DNA of 64,000 bases from Apoda limacodes. Lineage: Eukaryota; Arthropoda; Insecta; Lepidoptera; Limacodidae. A program made the translations under genes and the position numbers. A model generated the notes under the pieces. The model was not told where the DNA came from, did not search any database, and saw nothing but the letters and a program-made list of their open reading frames with translations. Position 1 is the first letter of the stretch. Every line of letters starts with the position of its first letter. This document shows positions 9,600 through 19,771 of the stretch, one piece after another. The stretch is from contig OX291542.1 of the NCBI GenBank assembly GCA_946406115.1, forward strand, positions 36,537,321-36,601,320, in the 5' to 3' direction.

Positions 9600-12500
9600 A
9601 TAGGTTAATTCTACCAATTTACTTGGTAAAATAAATAAACGGACAGATCGATTTATTAATATATAGATAATGAAGTCAGGGAATAAAGCTAGTCAGGCTA
9701 GTTTTAGTAAACTTTTTTGACTAGATTTATTTTTTTCAAAATTCAGAAGGTCTAGTAGCGGACATGATTAATATTTGAATGGTAATTTAGGTATTTTAGA
9801 TGGTTTAGGTAGATTTTTTTTAAAATGTAGAAAGTCTAGTAGCGGACATAGGTAATATTTGAGTTGTAATTTAGGCATATAGATTATTTAGGTATGTGTA
9901 GGATTGCTTAACTATACTAGGTAAGCAAGAAATACTTGAGAGAAATAGGTAATTTCTTAAAAGTTTAGAAGTTTGAAAGTCAAACTTAGGTAATGTCGAG
10001 TAATAATGAAATGTCATTATAAGATATCATAAAAAGTTATCCGATAAAATACAATTGGTAAATATGTCAAAATAATGTTTTGCTACAACTGTATATTAAT
10101 AAATGGTTAGAAGGTAGTGTAGAAGAAATATGATAGAAGAAGGCTGTAGCCTAGCCATAAAGCGGAATATAGAAATGAGTAAAGCAGGAAGAGAAGGTCA
10201 CCAAGTCATGAGTAACTTGTACATTGTACTAAGTACACGCTGGAGGTTAGTAAATATTGTAGGAGCATAGATTGAGGTAAAAAGAGTTCATAGGAAACGA
10301 GGGTTTGGTAAGTTGATAGTTGTAGGAAGTAATCATACTAGTAGGATTTAGTAGAGAATTGTAGGAATTTTAATCGGTGTAGATTATTTCATTGAAAAGT
10401 TTAGTAGGCTTTGATATATGAGATTTTGTTAGAAAAATAAAAGTCGTCATATGAAGATAGGTCAAGCATAGAGAAATCCGAAGTAGGATAAGGTTCCGTA
10501 GGGAATATGTTATTGTGAGATGTGTGTACGATGACAGTAAAGTCAGTATAGGATGAACGAACTCAGAGTTCAAGATGATATTTGTCATTAGATAGGGCTA
10601 AGACATATTGATGTTAGTCGGGTTCCGTAAGGTGATTCATTTTATTGAATTTAATTATTATATATTAAAAGATAGGATTTCTTAAGATAGGGTTCCTTAA
10701 GATTAGTGGGTTTAGTATGGATAGTTTCCACTAGGAAGAGGGTTAGTTTTAGTTTATTTAAGTAAGGTTCCGTAGGTAGATTTTTATAATAAAATAAATT
10801 AAAAGGTATTGTAAAGAGTGAATTGAATTGAGGAGATATAGGGTTCTGTATGTAGGGTTTTGCATCTTATAAATATATAATGACAAAATATTGTCAAGAG
10901 TGAATAGGTATAATGTGTAGGGATCCGTAGGTTAAGGATTTATTAATATAGATTGATGAGTAAAATAGGTTAGAGCCAAGTGCGAATCTTTGATATTATA
11001 ATGAGACATATGGTTGAAAGTTATTTAGGTCAAGGGTGATCTGTGTCAAGCGTGATCTGGACCAATGGTATTGGAATAGTGATTATGGTCGAGTGAGATT
11101 TAGGTCAAGGGTGATCTGAGTCATTAGGTATAATCCAAATAGGATCCAAGTAGGATTAGGGCCAAGTGTGAGCCGTAGGTGTATAGTATTTTTTTTAGGT
11201 AGAATAGCAATTCCTATTCAAGTAGTCAAGTGTGAAACGAAAAAAAAAAACAATGTCAAGGATGAACCTTGAGAAAAAAATCGAATCGAAAACGAAATAG
11301 GGCTAAGCTTCGAGGTTATATGATAAGTATTAGGTATTAGGGTCAAGTATGAGTAGGAATGAGAATTCATTGGAAGTAATTTACGCGACGTTCGTTGTTT
11401 ATTTTAAATGCGAACATTACATATGACTTTAATGAATAAAGGATATAAAGGTAATGGTTTTTATTAGTATATTGTATTAATAAGTTAGGGTAATTAAAGG
11501 AAATGACTCCATCCTAAAATAATTGTTATTGTGGTTAATGAATTTTATTATTAGTTAGCAAGGGAAAAGTAAAGTTGTAAATGGAATGGAATGTGTAAAT
11601 GATGTTATTTTCTTCATTTTCTTATGAAGGTATTAAATGTAAAGTAAAGGTGTTATAATTTGAAAATATGCGCGATAGGATATACATTGAATTTCTTAAA
11701 GGAAAAGAAACTTTGTTTAATTATAATTCAGATAATGAAAGTTTATGAGATTCTTAGGATGTATGGTTGGTATTTGATGTAAAATAAATATTCTCATAGT
11801 TGATGAATTTATTAATTGTTAAGAAGTTATAGGTATTTAGTAAAGTTGTTTATTAGTTAATTAGAAATGGAATAAATATGAGGTACGAGGTTTATAAAGG
11901 CTAATGCAAGCCGAAAATGGGAGTTTTTGTGTTATTGCAACATGTTAAAGTAAGGTAGGTAGGTATTGCACTTAATGCATGGGGATGCGCTACCAAATCT
12001 AGTTAAGATAAGTATCTTAATATTGTTTTTAATTTTGAATTGTTGATGAAAAAGTAAGAGCGAGTATGAAGGACCATTGTATTTATAGATTGTTTATAAT
12101 TTTTTTGTGTGCCTTCCTATTGATGCCGAGTTAGGGATTAATTGTAGGTCGATACGGGTAGGTTCTATAACGTGATTTGAATTTAGAACCAAATGAACAC
12201 TGGTTGACGCGAATGATTTATTGAGCTGCATTACAGTTTTTAACTTGAATTAAAAGTGATAAATGTAAATGGAAGTTAGGAGGACGAGAGATTTTGTTTT
12301 ATGAGAAAAACTAAAAGATGTTTAAAGTAAAGTAAGGTATAGGTTCAATTGTGATTAGCTTTTGTTTTGCTATATTGAATTGATGATAATGTAATTAACG
12401 TAGGTTGATAGGATATTGTAGTGTATAATATTTTTGAAGTTTGACTTCAAAAGTCAAAAACTTAAAACTGTCTTGTGTTGGCGTTATTAACGAATTAATT

Positions 12501-12783
12501 TGAAGGGAGTTGCCCAACATTTAAACAGGTTAGTGTTCGACAAGGAGGTAGGTAGTGCCATGTCTTTGGATCCTTACCGTGGTTTATCCGGAGGAAAATC
12601 AACTAAAAACCCTAAATGGATTCTGATTTAGGTAATTTACCATTTCCATATGGTTTGGCATCGCGTGACGAAGTGTCCCGGTAACCTAAAAGGTTAAAAT
12701 CAGTAGGGTAATGTAGATTTCCCGCTATTTGTGATCTCGATGGGTAGTTTATAGGTAGCGAATAGAAAATTATACGCAACGAG
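9600..12783. other. C-poor non-coding region of the gypsy-like insertion
   Basis: About 3.2 kb without a coding-like frame on the plus strand, strikingly poor in C and rich in G, A and T (sampled 60-base rows hold about 3-5 C). Such skew is usual on the sense strand of LTR elements, so I take it as 3' untranslated sequence plus possibly an internal LTR and leader before gag copy B. It contains a two-copy 84-bp repeat (near 9735-9905) and clusters of short degenerate motifs at 10490-11360. No polypurine tract or primer-binding site could be fixed. Confidence 0.55.
9735..9905 (+). repeat. Two-copy 84-bp tandem repeat
   Basis: TCTAGTAGCGGACAT begins at 9751 and again at 9835. The words between (AATATTTGA.TGGTAATTTAGG against AATATTTGAGTTGTAATTTAGG) also match. 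Diverged duplication just after the protease-integrase frame. Confidence 0.75.
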
Positions 12784-13144
12784 TTCGTAGTGGTTTTATG
12801 AAAATATAATAGATGGTGTCAGTGCGTTTTTAAATAAAAACAATTGGAATTTAGAGTTTGTCAGTATTTTTACATTGATTGACATTCCAGTGAAAATTAT
12901 AGATTGGACAAGTCTATATAAATTTGGAGGGTCGATTCCTGTCTCTATCAGGGAGCCCTAGAATTTGTAGAATGGCCTAATATCGCCAGTAGTCTTAGGG
13001 TAAGTTACTCCAGTATCCAAAATGCACTAAGCATCGCCACCCTTGCGATTAAATGTAGATATAATCCAATGTACCGACATGACGACACGAGGCCTATTGA
13101 AGGATGGCCTAATGAAAGAAGACGTACTGCAGATAAGTTTAAAA
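12784..13144 (+). repeat. Gag-derived direct repeat, copy B
   Basis: Second copy of 7892-8254. It keeps more sense codons than copy A (for example IQNALSIATLAIKC and YNPMYRHDD, where copy A has a stop). It ends at GATAAGTTTAAAA, where copy A continues into protease, so B is truncated on its 3' side while A is truncated on its 5' side. Confidence 0.8.
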
Positions 13145-13315
13145 TTGTATAATAATTCTCCTAGGTAGTAGATGAGTCTAAAGGATGTATACTCTTGTGG
13201 AGATTGAAAAGAACATCTGAATACATAAAAGAACTCTCGTCTCTTTATTAGCAGAGATCCCGATACCTAATAAGAAATAGGTAGAAGCAGCTTCTTTACG
13301 GCCCCGCACGCTGCA

Positions 13316-13319
13316 GTAC
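13316..13319. repeat. Target site duplication, right copy (GTAC)
   Basis: Matches GTAC at 7814-7817. It follows the terminal CA of the insertion and precedes in-frame Pao integrase codons. Confidence 0.7.
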
Positions 13320-13665
13320 CTTACCTTTAGCACGAATTCAGCCCGATTTTCCTTCCATCCGCTGTGGCGTTCGCTATGCAGGGCTATCTATTCTAAGCTG
13401 AAAGCGTAGAGGGGCCAAACTGGAGAAGTACTTCGTGTGTTTATTTGTTTGTTTTGTGACAAAAGCGTTGCATTTAGAGGCCGTCACTGATTTATCGTCT
13501 AATGCTTATATTCAAACGCTTAATAGGTTTATTTCTGGACCCGGTAAACCATTAGAAATTTATTCGAACAATTGCCGAAACTTCGTTAAAGCGATGAAGG
13601 AGTAAGCAGATTTTTTACACAGTAACACGCAGCCTATCATTGAATGGTAGCAAATAAGTTTTTAA
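13320..13665 (+). pseudogene. Bel/Pao integrase catalytic core fragment
   Basis: Plus-strand frame LPLARIQPDFP, a stop, then KRRGAKLEKYFVCLFVC and FVTKALHLEAVTDLSSNAYI, LNRFISGPGKP, IYSNNCRNFVKAMKE. This is the Pao integrase core: the 'FVCFxTKAxHLExVxDLS' block and the second-Asp block normally ending SDNGTNF, here IYSNNCRNF, so the catalytic Asp is replaced by Asn. The piece continues the integrase N-terminus at 7560-7817. The third catalytic block (HFGGLWEA region) was not found to the right. Confidence 0.85.
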
Positions 13666-15030
13666 AATCAATGATATGCATCTTTTAGAAATAAGTTGGA
13701 TGAAATCCCAATATGGCTTTTAAAGTTTCAAATAGATGTTGTAAAGGATTGTCCTGCCACCTTAAGTGCTAAACTGGGTTATGTTCAGGCTCTTTTAGAA
13801 CTTATAGTTGCTGTATCTCTAAGTTCTACTGTGCACTGATAAGTCGCCCTAACGCATAAATAAGTTTCAAAAGGCCAACTTAAAGATCCAAAATAAGCGA
13901 TTTTGACTTATTTTGAACTACTAAGGATCTTTTTGTTCTAAAAATGTATACAGTATACTTATTTTCTCACATTGGTTTTTTTCTTTTACGGGGCGGTAAT
14001 TATCATCGTCAAGTTTAATGTGTTTTACAAAATATTTTGGACATGAGTGATGGCAATATCGATCAAGGAAATTCTAACCAACCATCAATAGAGGCTGAAC
14101 ACAATATTCAAAGGTCTGAAAGATCTAAAAAGGACAAACAATTACTTTTGGTTATAACATTCACTCAATTGCATACACAGTATGCAAATAGGTGATTTTT
14201 AAACCTCATGGTGCTAAATAAGGCGTAACTAAGTGAGCTTTAGAACTGTAAGATGCAAACCATGTCTTCAAAATGGAGTCTTCAAAATTGTGGAAGTTTG
14301 GATACGACATTATGTTATTGACACCTAACTACAACTGTGGTACTTGCAACTGATGTAATTTAACAATATAATAAAATTAAAAAAACCAAAATTACTTGTT
14401 TTGAAAATCAATAAAAAAGTGAGGTTATAATCATATTTACTTTTTAATTTATTATTCTTATAAACTTAATCTAATGAAAGGCGCGTGAAAATCTATAAAG
14501 AAATATTATATATAATTCACATTAAAAAACAAATCTCAACGTCTTTTAAGCTCACTAAATGCTAAAGCATTAAAGTTACCTAATAATAAATAGAAACACG
14601 ATAGGACTTACCTAATACACACAACACACAAGTCGCACTCAGAGTTACTTTTGGATTTTATTTTAAATAATTAATAATTAGATTATGCACTCGAACCTTT
14701 TTTTAGCACTTCTTTATCGCTTGATGAATGAACGAAATCACTTTTCATTAAATTACTCATTTGCTACGCGCAATTTTAACCCACGGTTCTAATTTCCACT
14801 ACAGAGTATAATTTAAACTATTAAGGAACCCATTTACAACCAAAAATAGGCTGCAATTTTTCTCCTTTGTGTGCTATTAGGGTGGCATATGGGTTGCCTG
14901 CACCTATATACCACTTAAGAATGGCTGTAATTTTCACCTTAGGTAATACTCGGTCCTAATAAATAACTCATATATCACCTGTTGTGTTAGTTGGGCGTGC
15001 CACAAACTTAAATCAAATCAAAAATAAAAT
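13666..15030. other. Unassigned sequence between Pao integrase and its C-terminus
   Basis: Normally only a few hundred bases separate the Pao integrase core from the C-terminal block at 15031, so about 1 kb here is probably another insertion or rearrangement. A 51-codon plus frame at 14043-14195 (starts MSDGNIDQGNSNQPSIEAEH) is too short and unmatched to call. No terminal repeats were recognised. Confidence 0.4.
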
Positions 15031-15290
15031 GCTCGTTCTTATAAAAGAAGAAAACTTACCACCACTAAAATGGCGGCTAGGAAGAATTTTAACCACTTCA
15101 AGATGTCGAGATGGAGCAACTTGAGTCGCAAATATTCGTACAGCTGATGGTGCAATTCAGCAGGCTTTTTCTAAGATCTGTCCGTAGCCAGTTCCAGTGG
15201 CAAAAACAGAAGATTTTATTTTAGAAGAGGATCCTTTCAAAGTGGGCCGCGATGTTAGGACGCTTACGCCATCTGGCGGGGACTCCCCAT
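15031..15290 (+). pseudogene. Bel/Pao integrase C-terminal block
   Basis: Frames around 15031-15240 give KEENLPPLKWRLGRI, then after shifts DGA.RVANIRTADGAIQQAF and KICP.PVP, the conserved end of Bel/Pao pol ('NxPPLxWxLGRI...DGxxRVxxVRTxxG...KLCPLP'). It ends the plus-strand Pao remnant that started at 7216. A 3' LTR should follow but has no partner in the window. Confidence 0.82.
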
Positions 15291-16385
15291 AATTTTACCT
15301 GCGGTAGATATGTCAATGGACGGACATGGACTAACTTCTAATGAGGTATACCAGAGGGCGGCACTTCTGCATATGAATCGACTGTTTAAAAACGACGCCA
15401 ACATTCAAAAAGAATCTAACTGTGTATCGCATCTCATGCACAACTATATTTTTTTTTATAATTTTATTAATTACACTAAATTACCTCAGATCAAAAGTAT
15501 TATTTCACCTCATTATTACCTGAAAAGACAGAGCAATCTTAACACTCTGCTTTTTATTTCAAATATGAGCAAATTATACTCAGCCAAATATTCGCTTTTA
15601 TATGGCTTTTACTTACCAAGGATTTGCACTAATCTCGCTTTCCCACTGTTTTTTTTTTCTTTTTACACGCAACATTTTTCAAACGTTATAATACCAAACA
15701 GTGTTTTTAAGTTGTAAGTTATATTGTTATACAAACGATTCCTAATGTCTATATGGACCTATGTAATACAGCTGTCGGGCTGTACCAAAAAGAGTTGTCG
15801 CAATCATCCAAGGATTCCAGAATAAGATTCTCAGTGTAATAGTTAATGCACACTGGTACGTAAGAAACAATGATCTCCACCGGGACTTTATTGTTGAGTT
15901 TGTCGACAGTATTATGAAAAAGTATGCAAAAGATCAAGAACATAGACTTCATCATCATGTGAACGTCGAGGCAATCTAGCTCTTCCACAACATGGACAAA
16001 GTGGGAAGGCCTAAAATAACTAAACCCATTGAGTAAGTGTATTGATATCAAATCTAGTAGTGAAAGTACTAGTACTAGTATTTTAAATACTATTTTATAA
16101 AAGTAAGTTAAAGACAAATTACTCATTAGCCTTCTTAGTTAGATTGTAATAAAATTAGGGTACAATATTTTCATTGTAAAATTTTCATTTCAATATAATT
16201 CGTGCTTCTTATAGTTAGATATCTGAGACCTTACAATGTATGGGTAATCCTCATCGCCACAATTCTCATCGTCACCTTCGTGGCAAATTTAAGTTTTTGC
16301 TTATTTGTACAATTTCTGTATATACATAGCCTATAGCGCTTGATAAGACGAGTAGTTTGGCTGCTATTAATATTTTGAACTTCTT
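15291..16385. other. No recognisable gene
   Basis: AT-rich sequence just past Pao pol. The 135-codon plus frame at 15310-15717 is biased towards F, L, Y, N and I as expected of AT-rich noise, with no domain. Possibly holds the decayed Pao 3' LTR. Confidence 0.4.
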
Positions 16386-16389
16386 GATC

Positions 16390-17300
16390 CCACGAAAGTG
16401 ATGCAATAAGCCACGAAAGTGACAAATAAACTTAACAGCCATTATTTTTTTATAATTTAAGTCCTGTTTATGAGATTTAATGCTAATAAAATAAGTAGAC
16501 AGGTAAATATATGTTATCAATAAACAAAATAGACAATTACCAGCTTGGTCCGAGGTTCTTTATATAACTGATGTTTTATTGTCAATTTAAACTAAGTACA
16601 TAACTTTAGTAATAACTTTTTATCATAAAACATTATTAATGCAAATAGGAAATTTAGTGTGATTTTATTTACTAGTTAAGTTCTCATTTTTATTTTATAT
16701 AAAATTTTGTACTCTAAATTATCCCTCTTTATACATACTCTCTCTTACTATGACCTAAAATGCCATAACTAAACTTATGGTGACTGAGCGTAATTAAAGT
16801 AGTTAAGTATTTTGCTGCAATTTGGCAAAATATTTGGCCATCTGGTAGAGGTGTTGACGTGCCTATTCTTGAAGAAAAATTTAGGTTTTGTTGGTTCACG
16901 TGTCGGAGAAGAATTCGGGTCATTGGCAATAGGAGAATTATTTTCGCAAATTAAAAGATCTTAAAGAGCACTGTTTGCCAACTGTTTTTTTTTTCTTTTC
17001 TTTTGCCGTACAGTTTGCTCTTCAGTCGATCTCGTAACTGTTTTTCTCTTTTTATTTGGATATACATTTCATTGGCTTAGTATAATGACTCCTCTGGCTT
17101 CACAACTATAATAACAATTTGCTTTGACAGCATTGTAAACCCCCGGTTTGCTTTTTTCTTTCGCGTTTTTCTGCATTTTTTTTATTTTTCTCTGCGTTCT
17201 TTGGCAGTTTGTGGCATTCTAAGGCCCTGAAAATAGCCATAAATCATTACTGCCAACATACTAATAATCACTTTCAGGGCTCAAAATCACTTTCGTGGCT
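16390..17300. mobile_element. Candidate DNA transposon or MITE with double inverted ends
   Basis: The left end carries two copies of CCACGAAAGTGA (16390-16401 and 16411-16422), and the right end carries two copies in the opposite orientation (17268-17281, TCACTTTCAGGGCT, and 17287-17300, TCACTTTCGTGGCT). The 0.9-kb interior has no recognisable transposase. Paired doubled termini suggest a non-autonomous DNA element, but the motif is short and no target duplication was found. Confidence 0.4.
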
Positions 17301-17973
17301 TAAAATCATTAAATACTACATCAATATCTTGCATTTTGGTTGCTTTGATTAGCTTACTTTTGTTTTCAATTGCTAAAATACAATGCACAAAAATGTTGTC
17401 CAAGCAATTGATACATAGATGTATCGATCAAATAAATAGAAACTCACCAGATTTTGTTGTCACTGAACGTGAATAAGCCGCTCGTCTCACTTCTTCAATG
17501 CCGGAACACGTTTGACGTTCGTCCGAATCTAACTCTGTGATTGGTTGCTGCTGTCTTGTTCAACAGTAAGCCTTTATTTGGGCAAATCTTAAGTACCCTA
17601 AATCGTGTGATCGACGCATATTGTGTATTCAATTCAAATAATGATAAAAAGATTTTTAAACTATTGTTTGTAAAGTTTATTAAATTGCAATGATTTCAGT
17701 GGATATGTAACATACAAATACACTGAAATTTAGTAAAGCAGTAACCAAATGTTTTGCTGCAACGGGAAGTGTGACGCGATGAGAATGAGAAAAATGGCCC
17801 CGTTTTTTATAGTTTCGTGTGATTTTTGGTATATATTTTTGCTTCTATTACGACAAAGTTTTATTTATTTAATAGCTTATTAGATGTTATACTATACAGA
17901 GATCTATCCCTTCTATGAAGGTTGACGTAAATCCCTTTATGATATAACAGTTGGTATTCAGAATGATGACTTT
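17301..17973. other. No recognisable gene
   Basis: AT-rich sequence without coding-like frames or clear repeats. Confidence 0.4.
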
Positions 17974-18092
17974 GATGAGATCTCTCACTTCTGTAAAGAA
18001 ACTTCTAGTCTACTATCAATAGTTACGGGGATGAAGCCCTTTTTATTTTTTTCAGCTTTAGTAGTTCCTATACAGAAGTGATAGATCCCATC
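17974..18092. repeat. Short inverted repeat
   Basis: 17974-18003 (contains TCTCACTTCTGTAAAGAAAC) pairs with 18063-18092 (contains GTTCCTATACAGAAGTGATA) in reverse complement with about four mismatches in 30, around a 59-base loop. A related half-site lies near 17900 (AGATCTATCCCTTCT). Possibly a small MITE or the core of one. Confidence 0.55.
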
Positions 18093-18421
18093 ACGATCTT
18101 TGTTCCGGATGACAGCTGTCAAACTAGAAGGCGCTATATCCTAGAAACTGCCTTCAAGCGCCTAGGAGCGCATTCACGTCAATAAATGATGTCCAGAATA
18201 TTTGGTATTAAAAATGTACTTGTATCTACTCTGAGAATTTAACTATGCATCAATTTCACCTAAAAGTAGATTTAAGTTTACTCAGCCATTTTAAGAACTT
18301 AACAAAATCTAGGACAATATAAAAAAAACATTATAAACATAGTATTTGAATACGTCCTTTGTTATAATATCAAGTATTATTAACGTATAACAAGCTCTTC
18401 TATTTAAGCTTTGAGGGAAAA

Positions 18422-18550
18422 AAAGTAAAAGGTCTAAAAACGAGTTCTCATTTATCACAATTCCAGGGATCCGGTAACGGATGCCATGAAATATATTCGA
18501 ACTGAAGTTTTTGAGGGCGGAGCCTTGAAGAGAGCTTCCACGGGACGACA
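18422..18550 (+). repeat. Dispersed repeat, copy 1 of 2
   Basis: Shares AAGTAAAAGGTCTAAAA, a GAGTT..CATT..ATCAC segment, TAACGGATG, AATATATT and ACTGAA.TTTT in the same order with 33227-33340. Read on the minus strand it gives SALKNFSSNIFHGIRYRIPG. Family unknown. Confidence 0.6.
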
Positions 18551-18916
18551 CGTAAGTGCCTCGTTTGTAACACTGAGCTTCTTAAAACTCAAATAATATT
18601 ATTATAGTATATTTCATAAGAAGTCTTGCGTGTCTTTGTGTATTATTAACAATTCACTGCACAAAAAAAAGTCTAATCAAAAAGGGCTAACATAAGATAA
18701 AGGTTAAAGAGTCAAAGGTCAAAATAAACGAAAAACAAGCGATTTATACTATAAAATACTGAAATAGAATTTTAATGGCACTAGGACATATCTTACCGAT
18801 TTTTTTTGACTAGCTTTTGCCCGTAGTTTTGACCGCACTAAATGCAACTATCGACATAGAATTCCTACGGAAACTCCTTGACGATAGTAAAACTACCTAC
18901 TCACACTTGACGTTTT

Positions 18917-19771
18917 AAGGGTTCCGTACCGCAACAGGAAAAAAGTAACCCTTATAGAATCACGTCATTGTCTATCTATCTGCCTGTCTGTAACGACCCT
19001 TATACTTAAGAACGCGAGGAGGTATCAAGTTGAAATTATAAATTTCAAATAGTAAAGTCTACGTTCACTTAAAGTTGTAAAAAATATAAAGCTTCTGAGT
19101 AAATGCAATAAAAAATAAGACCAAAATACGGGTGTTTTTGTCGCTTATTGTGATACAAACAAATCAAAATCTATAGTGTTCCCCGTTGACCTAGAATCAT
19201 GAATTTGGCAACAAGCAAGATATTACATAACAAATTTAGGGAAACATCCAAAAACTAATAATTAAGGCAAATTTTTTTTTTCTGAGCTGACTATGCAGTT
19301 GGCTGTTGCAGCCATTACTGCTTCACCGGACTTTTGGGGCGAGACTCTGAAGGAGCCTCAGCCCATATAGCGCCCAACGCTCAAGGGCTCCCCGCGGGGG
19401 AAGCCTCGGTTTGGGTTGTCGCTCTCGGGGGCGTCCCTTCGTCCGGCGTGAGTCTCGAACCCGAAGGTGAGTCACCGCCAGGAGGGGAGTTCCCCGTTAC
19501 GCGGGTACGATTGCGATTGAGTGGGGGCGAGAAGCGCCCCGGCACTCTTTGATACCTAGTGTATCCTTGTGGGCGCCGACGAACCCGGGGACGTCGGCGT
19601 CGTGTTTGGAGGGAGGCCCTATTCGGGGAGGTCGTAGAGGGTTCGGGGAGGTCGTAGAGATTAAGGCAAAGACCTGTTAGACTTAATCTCATGTTGAAAG
19701 AACTATCTACTTATAACGAGATTGTACGGAACCCTCGGTGCGCGAGCCAAACTCGCACTTGACCGGTTTTT
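18917..19771 (+). mobile_element. GGTTCCGTA repeat, near-complete copy
   Basis: Starts AGGGTTCCGTACCGCAACAG with the usual follow-on GTAACCCTTATAGAATCAC and a TCTATCTGCCTGTCTGT stretch, and ends ACGGAACCCTCGGTGCGCGA then GCACTTGACCGGTTTTT. The interior matches 63338-63900 along its length (AACGCG.GAGGTATCAAG, AAGCTTCT.AGT.AA.GCA). A 0.4-kb retroposon at 19272-19659 splits it, so the copy is about 455 bp without that. No coding capacity. I recognise the family as very common in Lepidoptera; its transposition class is unclear to me. Confidence 0.75.
19272..19659 (-). mobile_element. GC-rich retroposon with poly-A tail and 11-bp target duplication
   Basis: A markedly GC-rich 388-bp block in AT-rich DNA. 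It begins on the plus strand with a T run (19272-19281), which is a poly-A tail on the minus strand, and is flanked by perfect copies of ATTAAGGCAAA (19261-19271 and 19660-19670). That is diagnostic of target-primed reverse transcription. It contains a B-box-like GGGTTCGAGACTC on the minus strand and an internal duplicated GGGGAGGTCGTAGAG at its 5' end. Related copy at 24628-24945. SINE or 5'-truncated LINE; I cannot decide. The high-GC frames on both strands are not genes. Confidence 0.82.

Larger units (their letters stand above)
7818..13315 (+). mobile_element. Composite LTR-retrotransposon insertion inside Pao integrase
   Basis: The 5,498-bp segment starts TGTAGAGG, ends CGCTGCA and is flanked by GTAC, as expected for an LTR element with a 4-bp target duplication. 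Its contents are Ty3/gypsy-like: gag sequence, an aspartic protease and an integrase C-terminus. A normal pair of LTRs is not visible. The first 74 bp (7818-7891) and last 171 bp (13145-13315) share no obvious sequence and could be the two halves of one 245-bp solo LTR. That LTR would have been interrupted by a second insertion at 7892-13144, bounded by a 361-bp direct repeat of gag. Both readings are inference. The insertion itself is well supported by the restored Pao frame. Confidence 0.65.

Noticed and set aside
7892..13144. The 361-bp direct repeats as simple LTRs
   Set aside because: They translate as gag, and copy A runs on without a break into gag tail and protease. Ordinary LTRs do not code for gag. 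Kept only as one of several models.
15310..15717. 135-codon plus frame
   Set aside because: Composition is that expected of AT-rich noise (F, L, Y, N, I), with no domain and no conservation evidence.
15749..16126. 125-codon minus frame
   Set aside because: No motif; follows decayed Pao sequence; amino-acid bias typical of AT-rich DNA.
19334..19692. GC-rich frames on both strands
   Set aside because: They lie inside a retroposon with poly-A tail and target duplication. Long frames are expected by chance in GC-rich DNA.
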